Part shown: piece after piece, positions 1-12,159 of the stretch
Layout: every line of letters begins with the position of its first letter
How positions within the stretch are numbered: position 1 is the first letter of the stretch
NCBI GenBank assembly: GCA_030770545.1
Contig: CM061104.1
Coordinates: forward strand, 17,431,001-17,495,000
Direction of reading: 5' to 3'
DNA: 64,000 nt
Source: Macropodus opercularis
Lineage: Eukaryota > Chordata > Actinopteri > Anabantiformes > Osphronemidae
Notes under the pieces: generated by a model
What the model was told of the DNA's origin: nothing
What the model saw: the letters and a program-made list of their open reading frames with translations, nothing else
Databases searched by the model: none
Program-made: the position numbers and the translations under genes

Positions 1-551
1 TTATTTTACGTAGGTTTCCGCATCTGTGATGTCTTACTAGTTATCATTACTTTTCTCTGGTTAATGTGCAGCTGCATCATATTCTCCTATGTAATGTCGT
101 TATCCCACCATTAAATGAAATAAAATGAGGTTTTCACGTGTCTAGTCTCGGTATTAATTACAGCCTCTCCTCTGATCAAGTACAGCGTTTCAGTCATTCT
201 TCGCTGGCAGCTGTTGTATGTAGTTGTTGTAATCTAAGCCTGGTCCATTACTGTTTTGCTTTGGTTTGCCCAGTTCTGGCCTCACACACATGAAATGCGT
301 GATGTGGGACGCGGTCACACAATACCTGACCTCACTGTTGCGCGTGTGCATGGCTGAGATCAATTCTTTGCAGCCATTTACCAAAAGCTTTCCAGTTAAC
401 ATGAGAAGTACATTAATGCTTCATACATGCATCATTATGTATACATACACATGCATATATACACCGTGCTGTGTGACCTTTTCCCTGCAGCGGAATCCAG
501 GCTATGTGGGGGTCATTCAATATTCATGCCTTGTGGGGTTTTTTTTTCCAG
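1..551 (+). other. Intron upstream of the first visible etfb exon
   Basis: No coding exon is visible here. The family's first exon encodes about 19 residues around a VLVAVKRVIDYAVK-like stretch, and no such sequence occurs, so exon 1 must lie left of the window. The stretch ends in a pyrimidine-rich tract and an AG at 550-551, the acceptor of the first etfb exon present. Confidence 0.75.
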
Positions 552-2429
552 ATTCGTGTGAAGCCAGATAACAGTGGTGTTGTGACAGATGGCGTTAAGC
601 ACTCAATGAACCCCTTCTGTGAGATCGCTGTAGAGGAGGCGGTTAAACTGAAGGAAAAGAAGCTCATTAAGGAGGTTGTAGCGGTCAGCTGTGGACCACA
701 GCAAGCGCAGGTGAAGACACTGGACTCCTTTGTTGATTTGATTTTATTTTAGCTTTATCTTTAACAATCTGTCAGCAGAATCAAAGAGGGTATTATACAC
801 CGTTGTTTAAAACAAAAAAGAAGATTATTATTACATTTCAAGTCTACACATTGTGTTTAGCAACCTGTTTGAAATGATTCTTTCTCTCAGGAGACCATCC
901 GTACTGCCCTTGCCATGGGGGCTGACCGTGGCATTCACGTAGAAGTGAGCGGGAAAGACTATGACGCGTTGGGTCCCCTGCAAGTCTCCAAGATTCTCGC
1001 TGCTTTGGCCAAAAAGGAAGAGGCTCAACTGGTTATTCTTGGCAAACAGGTTTAAGATCAGAACTATTTGCACTCTATTTGTAAATATTGTAAATATAGT
1101 AAATTGTACACTCTTCTGCACATTTCTGTCTTTTTGCAGCGCCTATTATCTGTAGCTGCTGTAATAATTGAATTTCCCCAACGTGGGATCAATAAAGGAT
1201 CATCTTATCTCATTTCCACTTAATGTCCTTGCGTAAAACCATATCATGCTTTCTTCTCTAGTTCTATGATGAAGATAGCAAGATTTTGCTTTACCTTCAT
1301 TAATAAACTGCCACTTTTACAGGCCATCGATGATGACTGCAATCAAACTGGACAGATGACAGCAGCCTTACTGGACTGGCCTCAGGTAAATTTTAGCTTA
1401 AAACAATTAACACGGCATATCCAACCTGTCCCTGTTGCCTGCACTGGTAAGAGTGTCCCTGCACACATCAGCAGCAAAGCAGGTCAAAGGCTGATGGAAT
1501 AGTTAAAGTTCTACTTGCTGACCAGCAGATGGGGCACTTTGACATGTTATCTACCAGTGGACGGATTAAGAAGATTTAGCAATCCCAATGTTAATGCCTG
1601 ATTGTTTATTTTTTTATCTGATAACTATCAGGATAATAGGATACATTTTCATTCATTATTTCTATACAGCCAGTAGATCATTATATCTTTGGCTAATTTG
1701 GTTTAAATTGTAATATCAGCCGGCCAGCAGATGGAGCACAGTGATGGCAGCGCAACCTCAAGTACCCTCAGCTGTTTTGTTGCTTATTCATATTATTCAT
1801 ATTCTGTATTAAGAATTATACTGAAAAATAGAGTTCTTGTCTTTCAAATGGACAATTTTAAGAATCTTCCTCACTTGAATATAATATAAATATTTTTATT
1901 TGTACTATTACCATATTGTAGGGTACGTTTGCATCAGAGGTGTCACTGGAAGGAGACAAGATAAAAGTGGTGAGAGAAATCGACGGTGGCCTGGAGACTA
2001 TAAAGATAAACACCCCAGCAGTAGTGACAGCAGACCTACGACTCAATACTCCAAGATATGCTACCCTACCTAACATCATGGTAGGTAGAAAGGACTTGTG
2101 GTCAGCTGGATGAGAAACACTTTTGTTGTTTGTATTTTTTTTTTATATTTTTTAGACGTTGTGGAGGTTTTTTTTTAGAAAGCATGGTCTGTTACAATAC
2201 TTAATACTAATATCAAATGACCAGCATGTTACAGTTTAGTGTGTTTTGTTTCTTTCAGAAAGCGAAGAAAAAGAAGGTTGTAAACATGAAGCCTGCAGAC
2301 CTGGGGGTGGACCTCACATCACGGCTGGAGGTGTTGAGAGTGGATGAGCCCCCACAGAGGCAGGCAGGAGTGAAGGTGGAGACGGTGGAGGACCTGGTGG
2401 GCAAACTGAAGGAGTCAGGGAGGATATAG
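552..2429 (+). CDS. etfb: Electron transfer flavoprotein subunit beta (5' partial)
   Basis: This is the beta subunit of mitochondrial matrix ETF, which takes electrons from acyl-CoA dehydrogenases and passes them to ETF-ubiquinone oxidoreductase. Five coding exons are seen: 552-710, 891-1049, 1323-1385, 1922-2080 and 2259-2429. All are phase 0 and all use GT-AG. The translation follows vertebrate ETFB almost without gaps. Landmarks are [37 protein letters not shown], the nucleotide-binding [14 protein letters not shown] block, and REIDGGLET in the recognition loop, which carries the DGGLET segment. The basic KAKKKK run and the C-terminal LKESGRI also match. Only the N-terminal exon (about 19 residues) is missing because of the window edge. 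Same-strand vsig10l and lim2 follow, as in the human ETFB-VSIG10L-LIM2 group. The identification is very secure. Confidence 0.97.
1522..1739 (+). promoter_or_regulatory. Two CTCF-like motifs in tandem, etfb intron
   Basis: Two copies of a CTCF-core-like word lie in the same orientation inside the intron at 1386-1921: CCAGCAGATGGGGCAC at 1522-1537 and CCAGCAGATGGAGCAC at 1724-1739. They differ at one base and sit 202 bp apart. The known vertebrate CTCF core is close to CCASYAGRKGGCRS, so both match well except at the C after GG. That they are bound is inference. They could equally be part of an old dispersed repeat, because the words next to the core also resemble each other weakly. Confidence 0.35.
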
Positions 2430-3318
2430 ACGATTTAACAGCATAAGCAGAGGAACGAACTCAGCAGAAAGGTGAGTATCACTATATGCACTGATGTGGA
2501 GTCTGACCTAAACTTGATGTACATAACTACTGTTCGGTTATCTCCTGGTTATACCCTGATACATTTCTAACTTATGCATGCAGCAATGTTTGCTTGGAAT
2601 ATTAATATGCTTTTTATACCACTATCACGGCTATTGTTAAAAAAAATCTAATTAATTTCTTTCACAAAGAATATTATGTGCCTTGCTGTGAGGGAAGCAA
2701 AATCTAATTAAAGATTTTAATTGCAACTCTTGTCTTGAATTACATATCTACGTTCTCTTTTATCCTTGCAGGACTCTAAGGAATAACTGGACTGCATTAA
2801 ATGAGCACATCAAGAAGACTAGATTGTGTATTCATCTAGTCCCTCTGTGACTACAACTCATTTGGAGAGTACTGAGAAACATTATCCTTCTGACAGCCAC
2901 AAAAAGGACATTGTTGTCTATATGTGCATTTTAACATGAGTGGTTCATCTGTATCATGGACTAGTAATTTAAGTTTAGATGAAGAGTGTCTGTGAAATAC
3001 TTGTTTTATCACACTGTTCACTTAACACCACACGTTTAATCCATTTCACCAACCAGCCTCATCTCTTCAAGGCTTTAATCACACAGTCACACGGGTGCAG
3101 ACTTTTAAATGTTAAATGTGGACCCAAACATGTTGAGATGGATTTGTCTCTTCATCTTATTATATCTGCTTGTAACTTGTATAGTTTAATTTTAACTGGG
3201 TGTCAGTACTCTGCTTAGACGGTGTCTCTCAGTATGAGCAAAAGATGATGATCTGATGGAAATTGTACCATAAATGCCTCAACTCTCTGATTGTACAGAA
3301 CATTATAGTTACAATAAA
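2430..3318 (+). other. etfb 3' UTR with an intron and poly(A) signal
   Basis: After the TAG stop, a strong donor (GGTGAGTA, cut after 2471) and a pyrimidine-rich acceptor (CTTGCAG, ending at 2771) suggest that an intron at 2472-2771 is removed from the 3' UTR. The stop lies about 42 nt before the junction, under the roughly 50-55 nt limit that would trigger nonsense-mediated decay. The UTR then runs to an AATAAA at 3313-3318. Confidence 0.6.
3313..3318 (+). terminator. etfb polyadenylation signal AATAAA
   Basis: A canonical AATAAA hexamer lies about 0.9 kb after the etfb stop and is followed by a T-rich stretch. No other AATAAA fits better before the next gene, which starts at 3877. Confidence 0.65.
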
Positions 3319-3876
3319 GCAGCCAGTCTTTTTCGTACCTAATGATCTGAGCCATTCTTTGTTTTTGTCTGAACTGCAGAGGATATCTGCATGTTTTTGT
3401 AGCTGATACTTAATTTAATGTGATTAGGTGTTGCCCACAGGTAGCTACTGAAGGAGCTTCGCATTATGTGAAAACGCGTAGGGACTGTTCACTTTCTCAT
3501 GTTCCTGTTTGTCAGGCATTTGCTTTGATGAGGGTAGCGGCAGAACCAGCACACAGCCTGTTGCATACATATTCCTTGACACCACTATGTACTACAGGTA
3601 ATTATGTTCATTTAACCACAGCTAACTTTAAGATGAGGTGAATAATGTCCTAATTTAAATATTGATAATTTAAATCAGGGGCGTGGCTTCACACACACTT
3701 CTTCTTCTTCTTTTGACTGAACACAGGTGACTCCTCCCAGAGAGCGTGCAGGAGGTGGTCCAGTCAGTCACTGCTGTCCCAGACTCCAAGGACCTCTAAC
3801 GGGTTTTTATGGGCTTTTAATTTTCTTTTACCGTTCGTCCCTTCTCTTGAAGTCGTGACTTTGCTGTTGTATTATA

Positions 3877-6800
3877 ATGACTTGTCTTGATGAGGTCGGC
3901 AGGATAAGCATAGTTTTTGTGACTTTTGTTTTTCTTTTAAATTTTCATGGTAAGTCTGGTCTGTCTTTGTTTTGTTTGTTCTTAGTGAATGAATCTGTTT
4001 GAAATGGGTTTTTTCTGTGTATCTATTGCTGTTATAGGTGTTTTTGAACCATAACAATTCTACTTTAAAATCATGCAATATATTGTTTTTCACAGGCCCA
4101 ACTTTCCAAGACTTGTGCAACAGATACTGTTTCTGAAACAATGAGTTATTTGTCTTTGTGCTGACAGGTGCCGCCTGTCAACTGATGGTTTCTCCTGTTG
4201 GCTCTAATCGGGTCACTTCAACAGTTGGGGACAACGTGACCCTGGCTGTATCCTTCACCGGTGCCTCCGACCCAGCTGTTGCCTGGTTTATGGGAACTGT
4301 ATCTGTCATCATGTGGACTATTAACTCTGCTTCTCCGCCAGACGTAGCTGAAAGTCTGATGAAGGCAGTCAGGCTAGAGTCAAATGGGTCTCTTACTTTA
4401 CTCAATGTGACGCTTAACTTTACCAGTAACTACACCGTTGAAATGACAAAACCTGGACTGAGTAAAGCTGTGACAGGTTTCACTCTGATTGTATTTGGTA
4501 AGTACTCTGATACGGAAATATGCTGTTTTATTTCAACCAAATGGCCCCTTGGATGAATTTGATATTGGCAATTTCCTCATGTATGCACATGCATTTATTT
4601 AAACAACTGATAACTGATCTTATTAGCAGCCTCCACATTTAAGACTTGGGCTCAAATGTGGAGGCTGCTAATAAGAACCGTATAATGTGGCCATGAAGCC
4701 TCCAGATACCCAGAATGTTTAACAGCTGAGGCTATGTGCCATCCTAATGAATGCTTGTCGTGGCACAGAAAGGCCAGCAGGTGACCCAGTGTGCTTTGTC
4801 CAAATGGTGAGTTACTTCAGCCTGCAGTATCAGTGCCAGTGGCCAGGTGGAACCCCGCAGGCCAACCTGACTTTCCCACAGCTAAGCAGTTCTGGCAGTG
4901 GAGTGGGAAACTTCAGTGTAACGGTCACAGCCTCCAGTGACCTCAACGGGAAAGCTGTCACATGCTTCGCAAACTACACAACTGAAAAAAAAAATTGCAG
5001 TGTTACTGCAAGTAAGTGTCACAAATGATCAAGTCTATTATTTTTATAGATGTTCATCACTGTGTAGTTTTACTGTATCTTTCTCAGAAAGTCCAGCAGA
5101 TTTCCTTCCAGCTGTGAGGAGCACAGCTGACCCTAACAACCAAACGGTGGCGTCCATCAGCTGTGTCAGTGAAGCCTCGCCTAAGGCCTTGGTTACGTGG
5201 AGCACAGGCAGGGAGACGCTCACTAACGGCACCAGTTACCAGATTAGCAGCGACACCACGCAGCTCCAGATTCGGGATCACAACGTCAGCAACCTTCTCC
5301 TCCACAGCTACAGCTGCACTTGCTTCAACCCTCTGGGAAACCAGACGAGGGAAGTTCAGCTACAAGGTGCAGTGTTGCTGTTGTTAGTTGAAGACATCAC
5401 ATTAAGCTTAATAAGCTAAATACATGCATATGTACACATTTCATGTAACCTCCATTGGTGGATGATGTATCCAATATTAGTTCAAGATACTAAGACAACC
5501 CTTCTGCTGCCTTCAGCTTCCACCTTTTAGTACGACTTGCATTACCAGAGTCTAAGCGCACAATGGACCCTCTGACAGGGAGCTAAGTAGTGCCTGACAT
5601 TGCTGTGTCCTTTCAAACACTGCTCTTCTGTCTTGTTATACGTATCCCTCCTCCTTCGTTCCTTCGTGTGATCTCCCTTATGCTCACAATGCCTCCTTCT
5701 CTAGGACCATCCATCTCACCTTCCAGCCTGGTCTGTAATAAAGATGGGACCAGTGTCTCGTTGAGCTGGGTGACACCGCCGACCTCTGTCGTTACAGGTA
5801 AAGCAGCAATTGGCTCTAGAAAACTGGCTCTGTCACCAAGAATATTTTTAAACACAACATAAACTCAGGCTTTTTATTTTGACTTTGCTCAAGTCAGCAG
5901 AGTCGTAGTGTGAGGCCAGCACAGCACTGACATCAGAAACTTCACACTGAAAATAGGGGTGTAAATATTAGGTTATGTGTGAATCCTCTGCACGAGCACT
6001 ACTGTGTTGTGGGAAAAATATTTATATGACTCGAGTGCTGTGTCTCCACTTTCAGTTTGTAGGTACAGCAACAGCAACATGTTTCTTATCAAATATGAAT
6101 CTCCACTAAAGGTTTGACATCTGACGCTACTATCACACAAGCAGAGCTGCATGTGCTTTTTCTGCAAAGGGTTTGACATCCAAATGATGGGATCAAATAC
6201 AAACAGATTCAGCACCATCCAGCAGGAACCTGGCACCGCCCGGGGGGCCAACATCTCTGCCCTCAACCCCCACCTGACGTACCGCATTCGGGTCATCCCC
6301 AAAGCTCTTATGGTTGAAGGAGCACCTTCCATGGATTGTAAAATTGGTCGAAGTATGGCAGATTGTTAAAACATCACATTTGGTATCTAAGTGATGGCGT
6401 TAACACCAATAAAATCAGTGGTTCATGTTTACTTATAACAGGCAATGGCCCTGTCATTGCTGGCATTGCAGCTGGGATCCCCTGCAGCATCATCCTCCTG
6501 CTGCTGCTGGGCAGCCTCATTTACCTCTATGTCTACTGCAACCAGAGGAAAAGTAGGTGCAGTCCACTCTATTGGCATTTAGTCTGAAAACGTCGGAAAA
6601 TCTGTCCTCGTGGAATAAATACTTACCTTCCCATGTACTTTAGGTCGACAACCGCGATACCCTATGTCCAGAGCCGCTGAGAAGGTTAGAAGCGCTTGAC
6701 TTCATGTTGACAGAATGTGTCCCATCTAAAATAAAAATCTGTTTATTATCTGCATGTTCTGTTATTACTTGTTGATGTTATTGTGGTTGTCTTCTTTCTT

Positions 6801-7074
6801 GTGACTCTACAGGGAATGACACCTCACTCTGTTATACCTCGCTATCACATGCGGAGAGGAGGGCTGAAGTCTCCCCCTGACTACAACAGAACACAGCAGG
6901 TAGTCTTTGTGATATAATATCTACAAGCGGAAGACTGGTCCTTTTGTTCTGTTATTACCAATGTTTAGTAATTGAACTGTCTTTGGTTGTTTGCTTTAGA
7001 CTCCTCCTGAAAGATCATTGGCTCTCCCAACGTTTGCTGCTCCAGCGCCTGTCAGAGTTGCAACAACTGTATAA
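3877..7074 (+). CDS. vsig10l: VSIG10L-like immunoglobulin/FnIII membrane protein
   Basis: A single-pass adhesion-type receptor whose ligand is not established. Ten exons keep frame: 3877-3949, 4168-4497, 4769-5011, 5088-5366, 5705-5797, 6170-6346, 6442-6552, 6644-6684, 6813-6899 and 7000-7074, giving about 502 residues. The short first exon (from ATG 3877) gives a hydrophobic signal peptide and ends in phase 1. It is followed by a V-like Ig domain, two Ig exons (cysteines in YQCQW/VTCFAN and SISCVS/SYSCTC), and an FnIII domain split over two exons (LSWVTPP, LTYRIRVIPK). A membrane segment (GIPCSIILLLLLGSLIYLYVY) and a short Pro/Thr tail complete it. Its place next to etfb matches human VSIG10L, and this neighbourhood is the main support for the name. 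It is shorter than the human protein. The donor after 6346 (GTCGAA) is weak. Confidence 0.82.
4618..4676. repeat. Perfect 23-bp inverted repeat in vsig10l intron 2
   Basis: The arms at 4618-4640 and 4654-4676 are exact reverse complements, separated by a 13-nt spacer (AAGACTTGGGCTC). The left arm contains TTAGCAGCCTCCACATTT and the right arm its complement. The RNA would form a hairpin with no mismatch. Nothing around it looks like a transposon end or target-site duplication. It could be a young foldback element, a chance palindrome, or a small-RNA precursor, although its arms are shorter than a typical pre-miRNA. Confidence 0.85.
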
Positions 7075-9809
7075 ACGCTACCAGTAGCTCTGAGGTGTAT
7101 ATAATTTCAGACTTTTGGTACATCACTGTGTGTATACAATTGTATACATTTATTTTGTTATGTGAAGTAAAACAAGGAGCAACGTCAGGTTGATGAGAGA
7201 GGAAATAGTTTTTCATTTTCTCCTCCTCTTGTATCTCAGTGCTCACTTTTCACTTCTTGATCCCTTGCAGAGATGTATTCAGTGGTGCCAGTCATCTCCG
7301 AGCCTGCAGAGAGAGCTGTTGTCAGCTTTACCTTCTACTGTGCACGCGCTCCCATCCCACTGCCTCGTCTTTGAAAGTCGAGCAGATGAACAACACAAAT
7401 CAGAAGGATTCAAAGTAACGCCCCCTCCTCCAATGTTTGCTTTTTATAATGGAGCCTAGTGACCAAAAGGGAAGAAGGAACATTGAAGGAATCCGTAATA
7501 GTTTCAGACGTTACTTCAGGTTGATGCTCTTGATGCCCAGTAGCTAATGAGTAACCTTTCCAGTAATTCCTGCAGAGCAATATAAAAGTCAACCACCGCT
7601 TTTTATATTTAAAGACATGGAGGAAATGTTTTTCACCTTACGCATCAGTCACTTCCCAGAGCAGGGCCTCAAAGCCAATGACTTATGTACCTCTCATTGC
7701 CTGTTTCCACATTCAGACCCAGAGCCGAATGATACACTAATGACTCTTGAACTCACAGTAGTATCTGCAGTGATGAGACAGCACTATGCCTGAACCCAGC
7801 CCCTTGTTTAATGTTGCTCACATGGTTTGCAGGTGTGGTCAGGGTTGTCTCTGGGTCTTATCTGTTTGGTCAACAGCTGCCATAGATACAAGGAAAAACA
7901 CCTGCAACTGCAGCATCAGTCTTTTGTGTGTGGTGGTACTTCAAGTCTGTCCCTGTTTAAATCCTGAGTGAGGAAAATGTTACACACGCTCCATAAAAGG
8001 GGGGAGGGAGCTTCTCATGTACGACAGCACAACGTCCGTCGCTTTATGCCTTAGAAACCCAATGACACTGAATTATGTTTCATCCAATTTGTCATTTGTT
8101 TTGTGCTAACAAGTGGCACAGCCGTCCGCGTAAAGCCACGGGCAACATGACGTTACACAGATGAGGCCAACTGAAACTAAAGACTTGGTGTGGTGTGATC
8201 ATACCTACACAAATATGACTGTGGGTGTGTGCGTTGTTGTGTTAGTACGAGCTAATCTCGTTGGGTATAGTCAGTGCGTTCTGTTTGAAAGCATATTTGT
8301 TTTTTGCATTAATTAAATCCATCTGCTGACAACGTCACCTGTAATAATTTTAGATGATGTGAATTGTAATTATTGGTGCTTCTGTTAGTAAATTTAATGC
8401 ATTGCTGATGCTGTTATCATAAATATGTGCCATGCTTCACTCTACAGCGTCGGTCAGTGAATGTCAGTGTCCTTAAATATTCACGGTGAACATAATTTCA
8501 TTAAGCAGCTCTGTGGTCATGTGTCTGCTCTCAGCGTGTCTTCATGTGACCACACCCCGGCTGCTCTGAAAGAAAGCGTGCGCCTCAGCATGTTCCATTG
8601 ACCACCACAGTACTGCAAGCCTCTGCACATCCACAGTTCCAGAACCCCCAGCAGAACAACAGATGCGGGCTGTGATGCAGCGGCCCCACATCCCAGAAAC
8701 CCTCCCCCATCCCCCAGCACAGACCCCCCCAAAATACTCCCATGTAGTTCAGTGTGAGTCACGTGGCTTTTGATCCACAAGCTCAAGTGCATTTGTTCTG
8801 TTCTGATTGTTTTAGAGCATTCTGCCTCCATCGACAGAAAAGTGGAGGGCATAACTTTTTGGAATCCAGCCTAGGGCTTCCTCTTTGACGTTTCGCTCAC
8901 TCCTGGCTTACGCTCTCTCTTGCTCTTTCCCTGAGGAAAGGCTGATACTTAAGGGGGTTGATTTCTCCTGGGGAATTAAGGTAAGATGACGCCGGGTCTG
9001 TTTGGTGATGGCGGATGCCACATGACAAAGCTGGATCCATAGCTAGTGTATTTCACAGGTGGGGCAAGAGGGCGTTCCTCATGTGATATTATCAAATGTC
9101 TAACATCACTTACAAGCCATATGAACATCTACACTAGTTAAATATAGATTGTTTTTATGTGATAAGATTTCACACTTGGCTTTCAAGATTTATGTGGTTC
9201 CAGTCACAGGTGCAGATAAACAGCTGGTCCATGTGTGTTGGAGGTTCATGTTTTTGTCCGTCATAGTAGTGTGATCTCCAGCTGCATCTCTCAGTCCTGT
9301 GTGAGCGGAGCTGAGCTGCTGTTGGGCTTATTTCTCATTTAGTTTAAGAGCATTTGTTCTAGGAAATGTACACATTTGTGGTTTGCTTAACTGCTGCAGC
9401 GAAGATGAAATAAAGCACATACAAACAGAGCGAGAGCAGATGTTGCTATGAGCTGAATGCAGCGTGGTTGGTATGATTACTCTGTGTTTTGTTGCTACCA
9501 ATAACTAACTGGGTAGTCAAGACGAGGTCACACGCGTTCATGTGTTGAGGAACTTCAAATGTAGGTGTTTCTAGATTAGCGTAGGCTTCAGAACTGATGC
9601 AGGTTTACAGGAATACGTCCTAATGTGACCTAACGGTAGCTCCAAGATAAGCCACTGTTTTCACCTGTGGAACAGGACGGTGGTGGAGAGATCAGATCCC
9701 AGATGTGTGTCCTGTTTCTTCAATTCAGTAATTCTGTAATTCATCAGTAATTTCTCATTCAAAGTAAACCCAAAAAGCTAATGACTCATTTCTTATTTTA
9801 TGTGTGCAG
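7075..9809. other. Intergenic stretch between vsig10l and lim2
   Basis: No conserved coding exon was recognised. In the human neighbourhood CLDND2 and NKG7 sit between ETFB/VSIG10L and LIM2, but I see no further four-helix membrane protein here. A TATA-like CATAAAAGG lies near 7991. A strong donor at 8981 (AATTAAG|GTAAGAT) could close a noncoding first exon of lim2. An acceptor at 7270 opens a short Pro-rich frame that might be an alternative vsig10l 3' exon. Confidence 0.5.
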
Positions 9810-9840
9810 AGTGCATAAAGCTGTCATTACACCACTCATG

Positions 9841-10785
9841 ATGTACAGCTTCATGGGAGGGGGGCTGTTTTGCGCCATCGTGGGCAACATCCTGCTGGTG
9901 GTGTCCACAGCCACAGACTACTGGATGCAGTACCGCCTGTCTGGCAGCTTTGCCCACCAGGGCCTGTGGAGGTACTGCATGTCTGGCAAGTGCTACATGC
10001 AGACTGACAGCATCGGTGCGTATGAAACTATCTGGAGTCAGACTGTTCACATCATGCTGAAAACTAGTTAGCGCAGAGCACAAACCTTTTGTTTTTACCC
10101 CCTCTCAGCCTACTGGAACGCCACACGTGCCTTCATGATCCTCTCTGCCATGTCATGCTTTGCTGGCATCATCGCAGGAATCCTCTCCTTCGCCCACTTC
10201 TCGGCCTTTGAGAGGTTCAACCGTTCGTTTGCTGCCGGGATCATGTTCTTTGTCTCAAGTAAGTCACACACACAGTAACCAAATAATGTTGTTTTAATTT
10301 CATTTAGCATCGTATTCAGTATAAATGGGGTATATGGCATCGCATTATGTATGTATATTAAATTATATTATGGTTTACCATGAAATCAAATGATGAATCT
10401 GTTGCACATAAGGCTTTTGAATGCATCTCTCTTTCCAGCCCTCTTTGTTCTGCTTGCAATGGCCATTTACACCGGGGTGACGGTGAACTTCCTGGGCAAG
10501 CGCTTCGGCGACTGGCGCTTCTCCTGGTCCTACATACTAGGCTGGGTGGCGCTGCTCATGACCTTCTTTGCAGGTTTGTTCACACGAAGCAGCGCATTGT
10601 AATAAATACGTTAAAAGTGTTTTCACTCATGCGTTATTTACATTTTAGTGGTTGTAAATGTGCCGTAGAAAGCGGTAATTAATACAAGCTCACGACTTTA
10701 CAGCTGACTGCCTTGTGTTGCAGGTATATTCTACATGTGCGCCTACAGAATGCATGAGTGTAGAAGAGTGGCCGGCCCACGTTAA
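9841..10785 (+). CDS. lim2: Lens fiber membrane intrinsic protein (MP20)
   Basis: A four-helix membrane protein of the PMP22/EMP/claudin superfamily that acts at lens fiber cell junctions. There are four coding exons: 9841-10015, 10109-10258, 10439-10573 and 10724-10785. They give exactly 173 residues, the length known for LIM2. The start MYSFMGGGLFCA, the first-loop WMQYRLSGSFAHQGLWRYC, the middle IAYWNATRAFMILSA, the third-helix IYTGVTVNFLGKRFGDWRF and the end FYMCAYRMHECRR match the family almost word for word. The first-loop W...GLW...C...C signature of the claudin superfamily is present. ATG 9838 sits directly before the conserved ATG 9841; I chose the latter from family length. An acceptor at 9807-9809 implies an upstream noncoding exon, possibly ending at 8980. 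Confidence 0.96.
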
Positions 10786-10835
10786 CGGAAAGAGGAAGTA
10801 AACTGCTGAGGTGGCAAAAGATGTAATGATTCAAA

Positions 10836-10853
10836 AATAAATAAAACAATAAA
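10836..10853 (+). terminator. Clustered AATAAA signals after lim2
   Basis: Three AATAAA hexamers (10836, 10840 and 10848) lie 50-70 nt after the lim2 stop and precede a GT-rich stretch (TGTGTGTGGGG), the usual layout of a vertebrate poly(A) site. Confidence 0.75.
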
Positions 10854-10859
10854 GACTTG

Positions 10860-12159
10860 AATGTGTGTGGGGGGATTCCTGACATTACACTGTGGAGTCA
10901 GTGAAATTCAACACAGTCCCTTTGACACAGTTCACAGGTAAGATCTAGAACGAAGAGGCTGGATGTGCACATACTTTACAGAAGGTTTTATTCTTACCCA
11001 GGTTTGTGCTGTGCATTTGTAATCCTGAAGCCCAAATTACTTTTCTGTGAATTACCCACAGGGAACAGAAGGGCTGACTGGTCATGACTCGGAGTTTTCA
11101 TCAAACACCAAAAAGCTTATAACTTGATACTTGGTGGATAAATAAAAACCCACACTAAATAACAATGCATGACTCTGCTGTGATATTCAATGCTAAACAA
11201 CAAGCAGGCATCAGTTTCTGAGCATCGACTTCGTGTGACGCCTTCTGCCGCGCGCCTCCGTTTGTTGTGAGTGTAAAGTAGATACAGAAACAAGTACGAC
11301 AAGAAGAAGAGGAGTCGACTTTAAGCCAAATACAACACCCTGCTACTTTATTTGCTGGGTTTGATAGATAAGTACGACTGGATGTCATCTGTGACCCCGT
11401 CTGGCGTCCTTCTCCATCCTGCTTTGAGCCAACGTGTTATCGTTATATTTTACCTTTTAAAAGCTTGTAACAACAAGAGCATAAACAAAATGACCTTAAA
11501 TCTTATATTGGTGTACAAGCATGTTATTTTACCTCCATGTATAAGTCTTTCTGGATGCTTTCTAGGCAGCCGTCCAGGTGCTTAAACTTACAGTCGGCCC
11601 AGTGGACCAGACACGAGGTGATAAGGTCCAATTGTTCACCACTTATCCAACATGAGTCTAAATTCACTTTGAAAAAATGTGGACAGATCAGTATTTTACT
11701 TGCTTGCCTACATCACATCTACCTAAAATTGTTGTTTTGTTAATTAAAATATCATGCAAATGCTTATTGATGCAATTGATCCCCTCTATTACACATATTG
11801 ATTTTAATATGTCTCTAATCTAATCTGCCCACAATGTCACCTCTATGTGTTCTGTTTGTGATCTCTGGGCAAACACACAGGTGACTGGCATTTCTCTTGG
11901 TTTCCAACACGGTGAGCTCCCCTTGTAGGTTTGTTCATACAAATACATGCAGTAGATTTGTGCTCTGTATGCTGTATCATGCTGAAAGTAAGCATTAAGC
12001 CTTCAACTATAAATATTAAGAATGGTTACAAAGTTAGTTTAGTACATTGCTGAAGCAATGTCCAAAGTATTAAATGCTGTATATAATATAATATCTGTAA
12101 TATACAGTACAATACATCTATTCATGCTGGAAATGCAGATTAGGCGTTGAAAGTGTCTT
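10860..12159. other. Intergenic, convergent lim2 / ffar2-like 3' ends
   Basis: The stretch lies between the 3' ends of two convergent genes. It holds AT-rich unique sequence with no exon-like frame that I can support. The 3' UTR of the minus-strand receptor probably occupies its right part. No repeat family was recognised. Confidence 0.5.

Noticed and set aside
8517..8852. 111-codon minus-strand frame between vsig10l and lim2, checked as a CLDND2/NKG7 candidate
   Set aside because: It has no four-helix pattern and no claudin-superfamily W-GLW-C-C signature.
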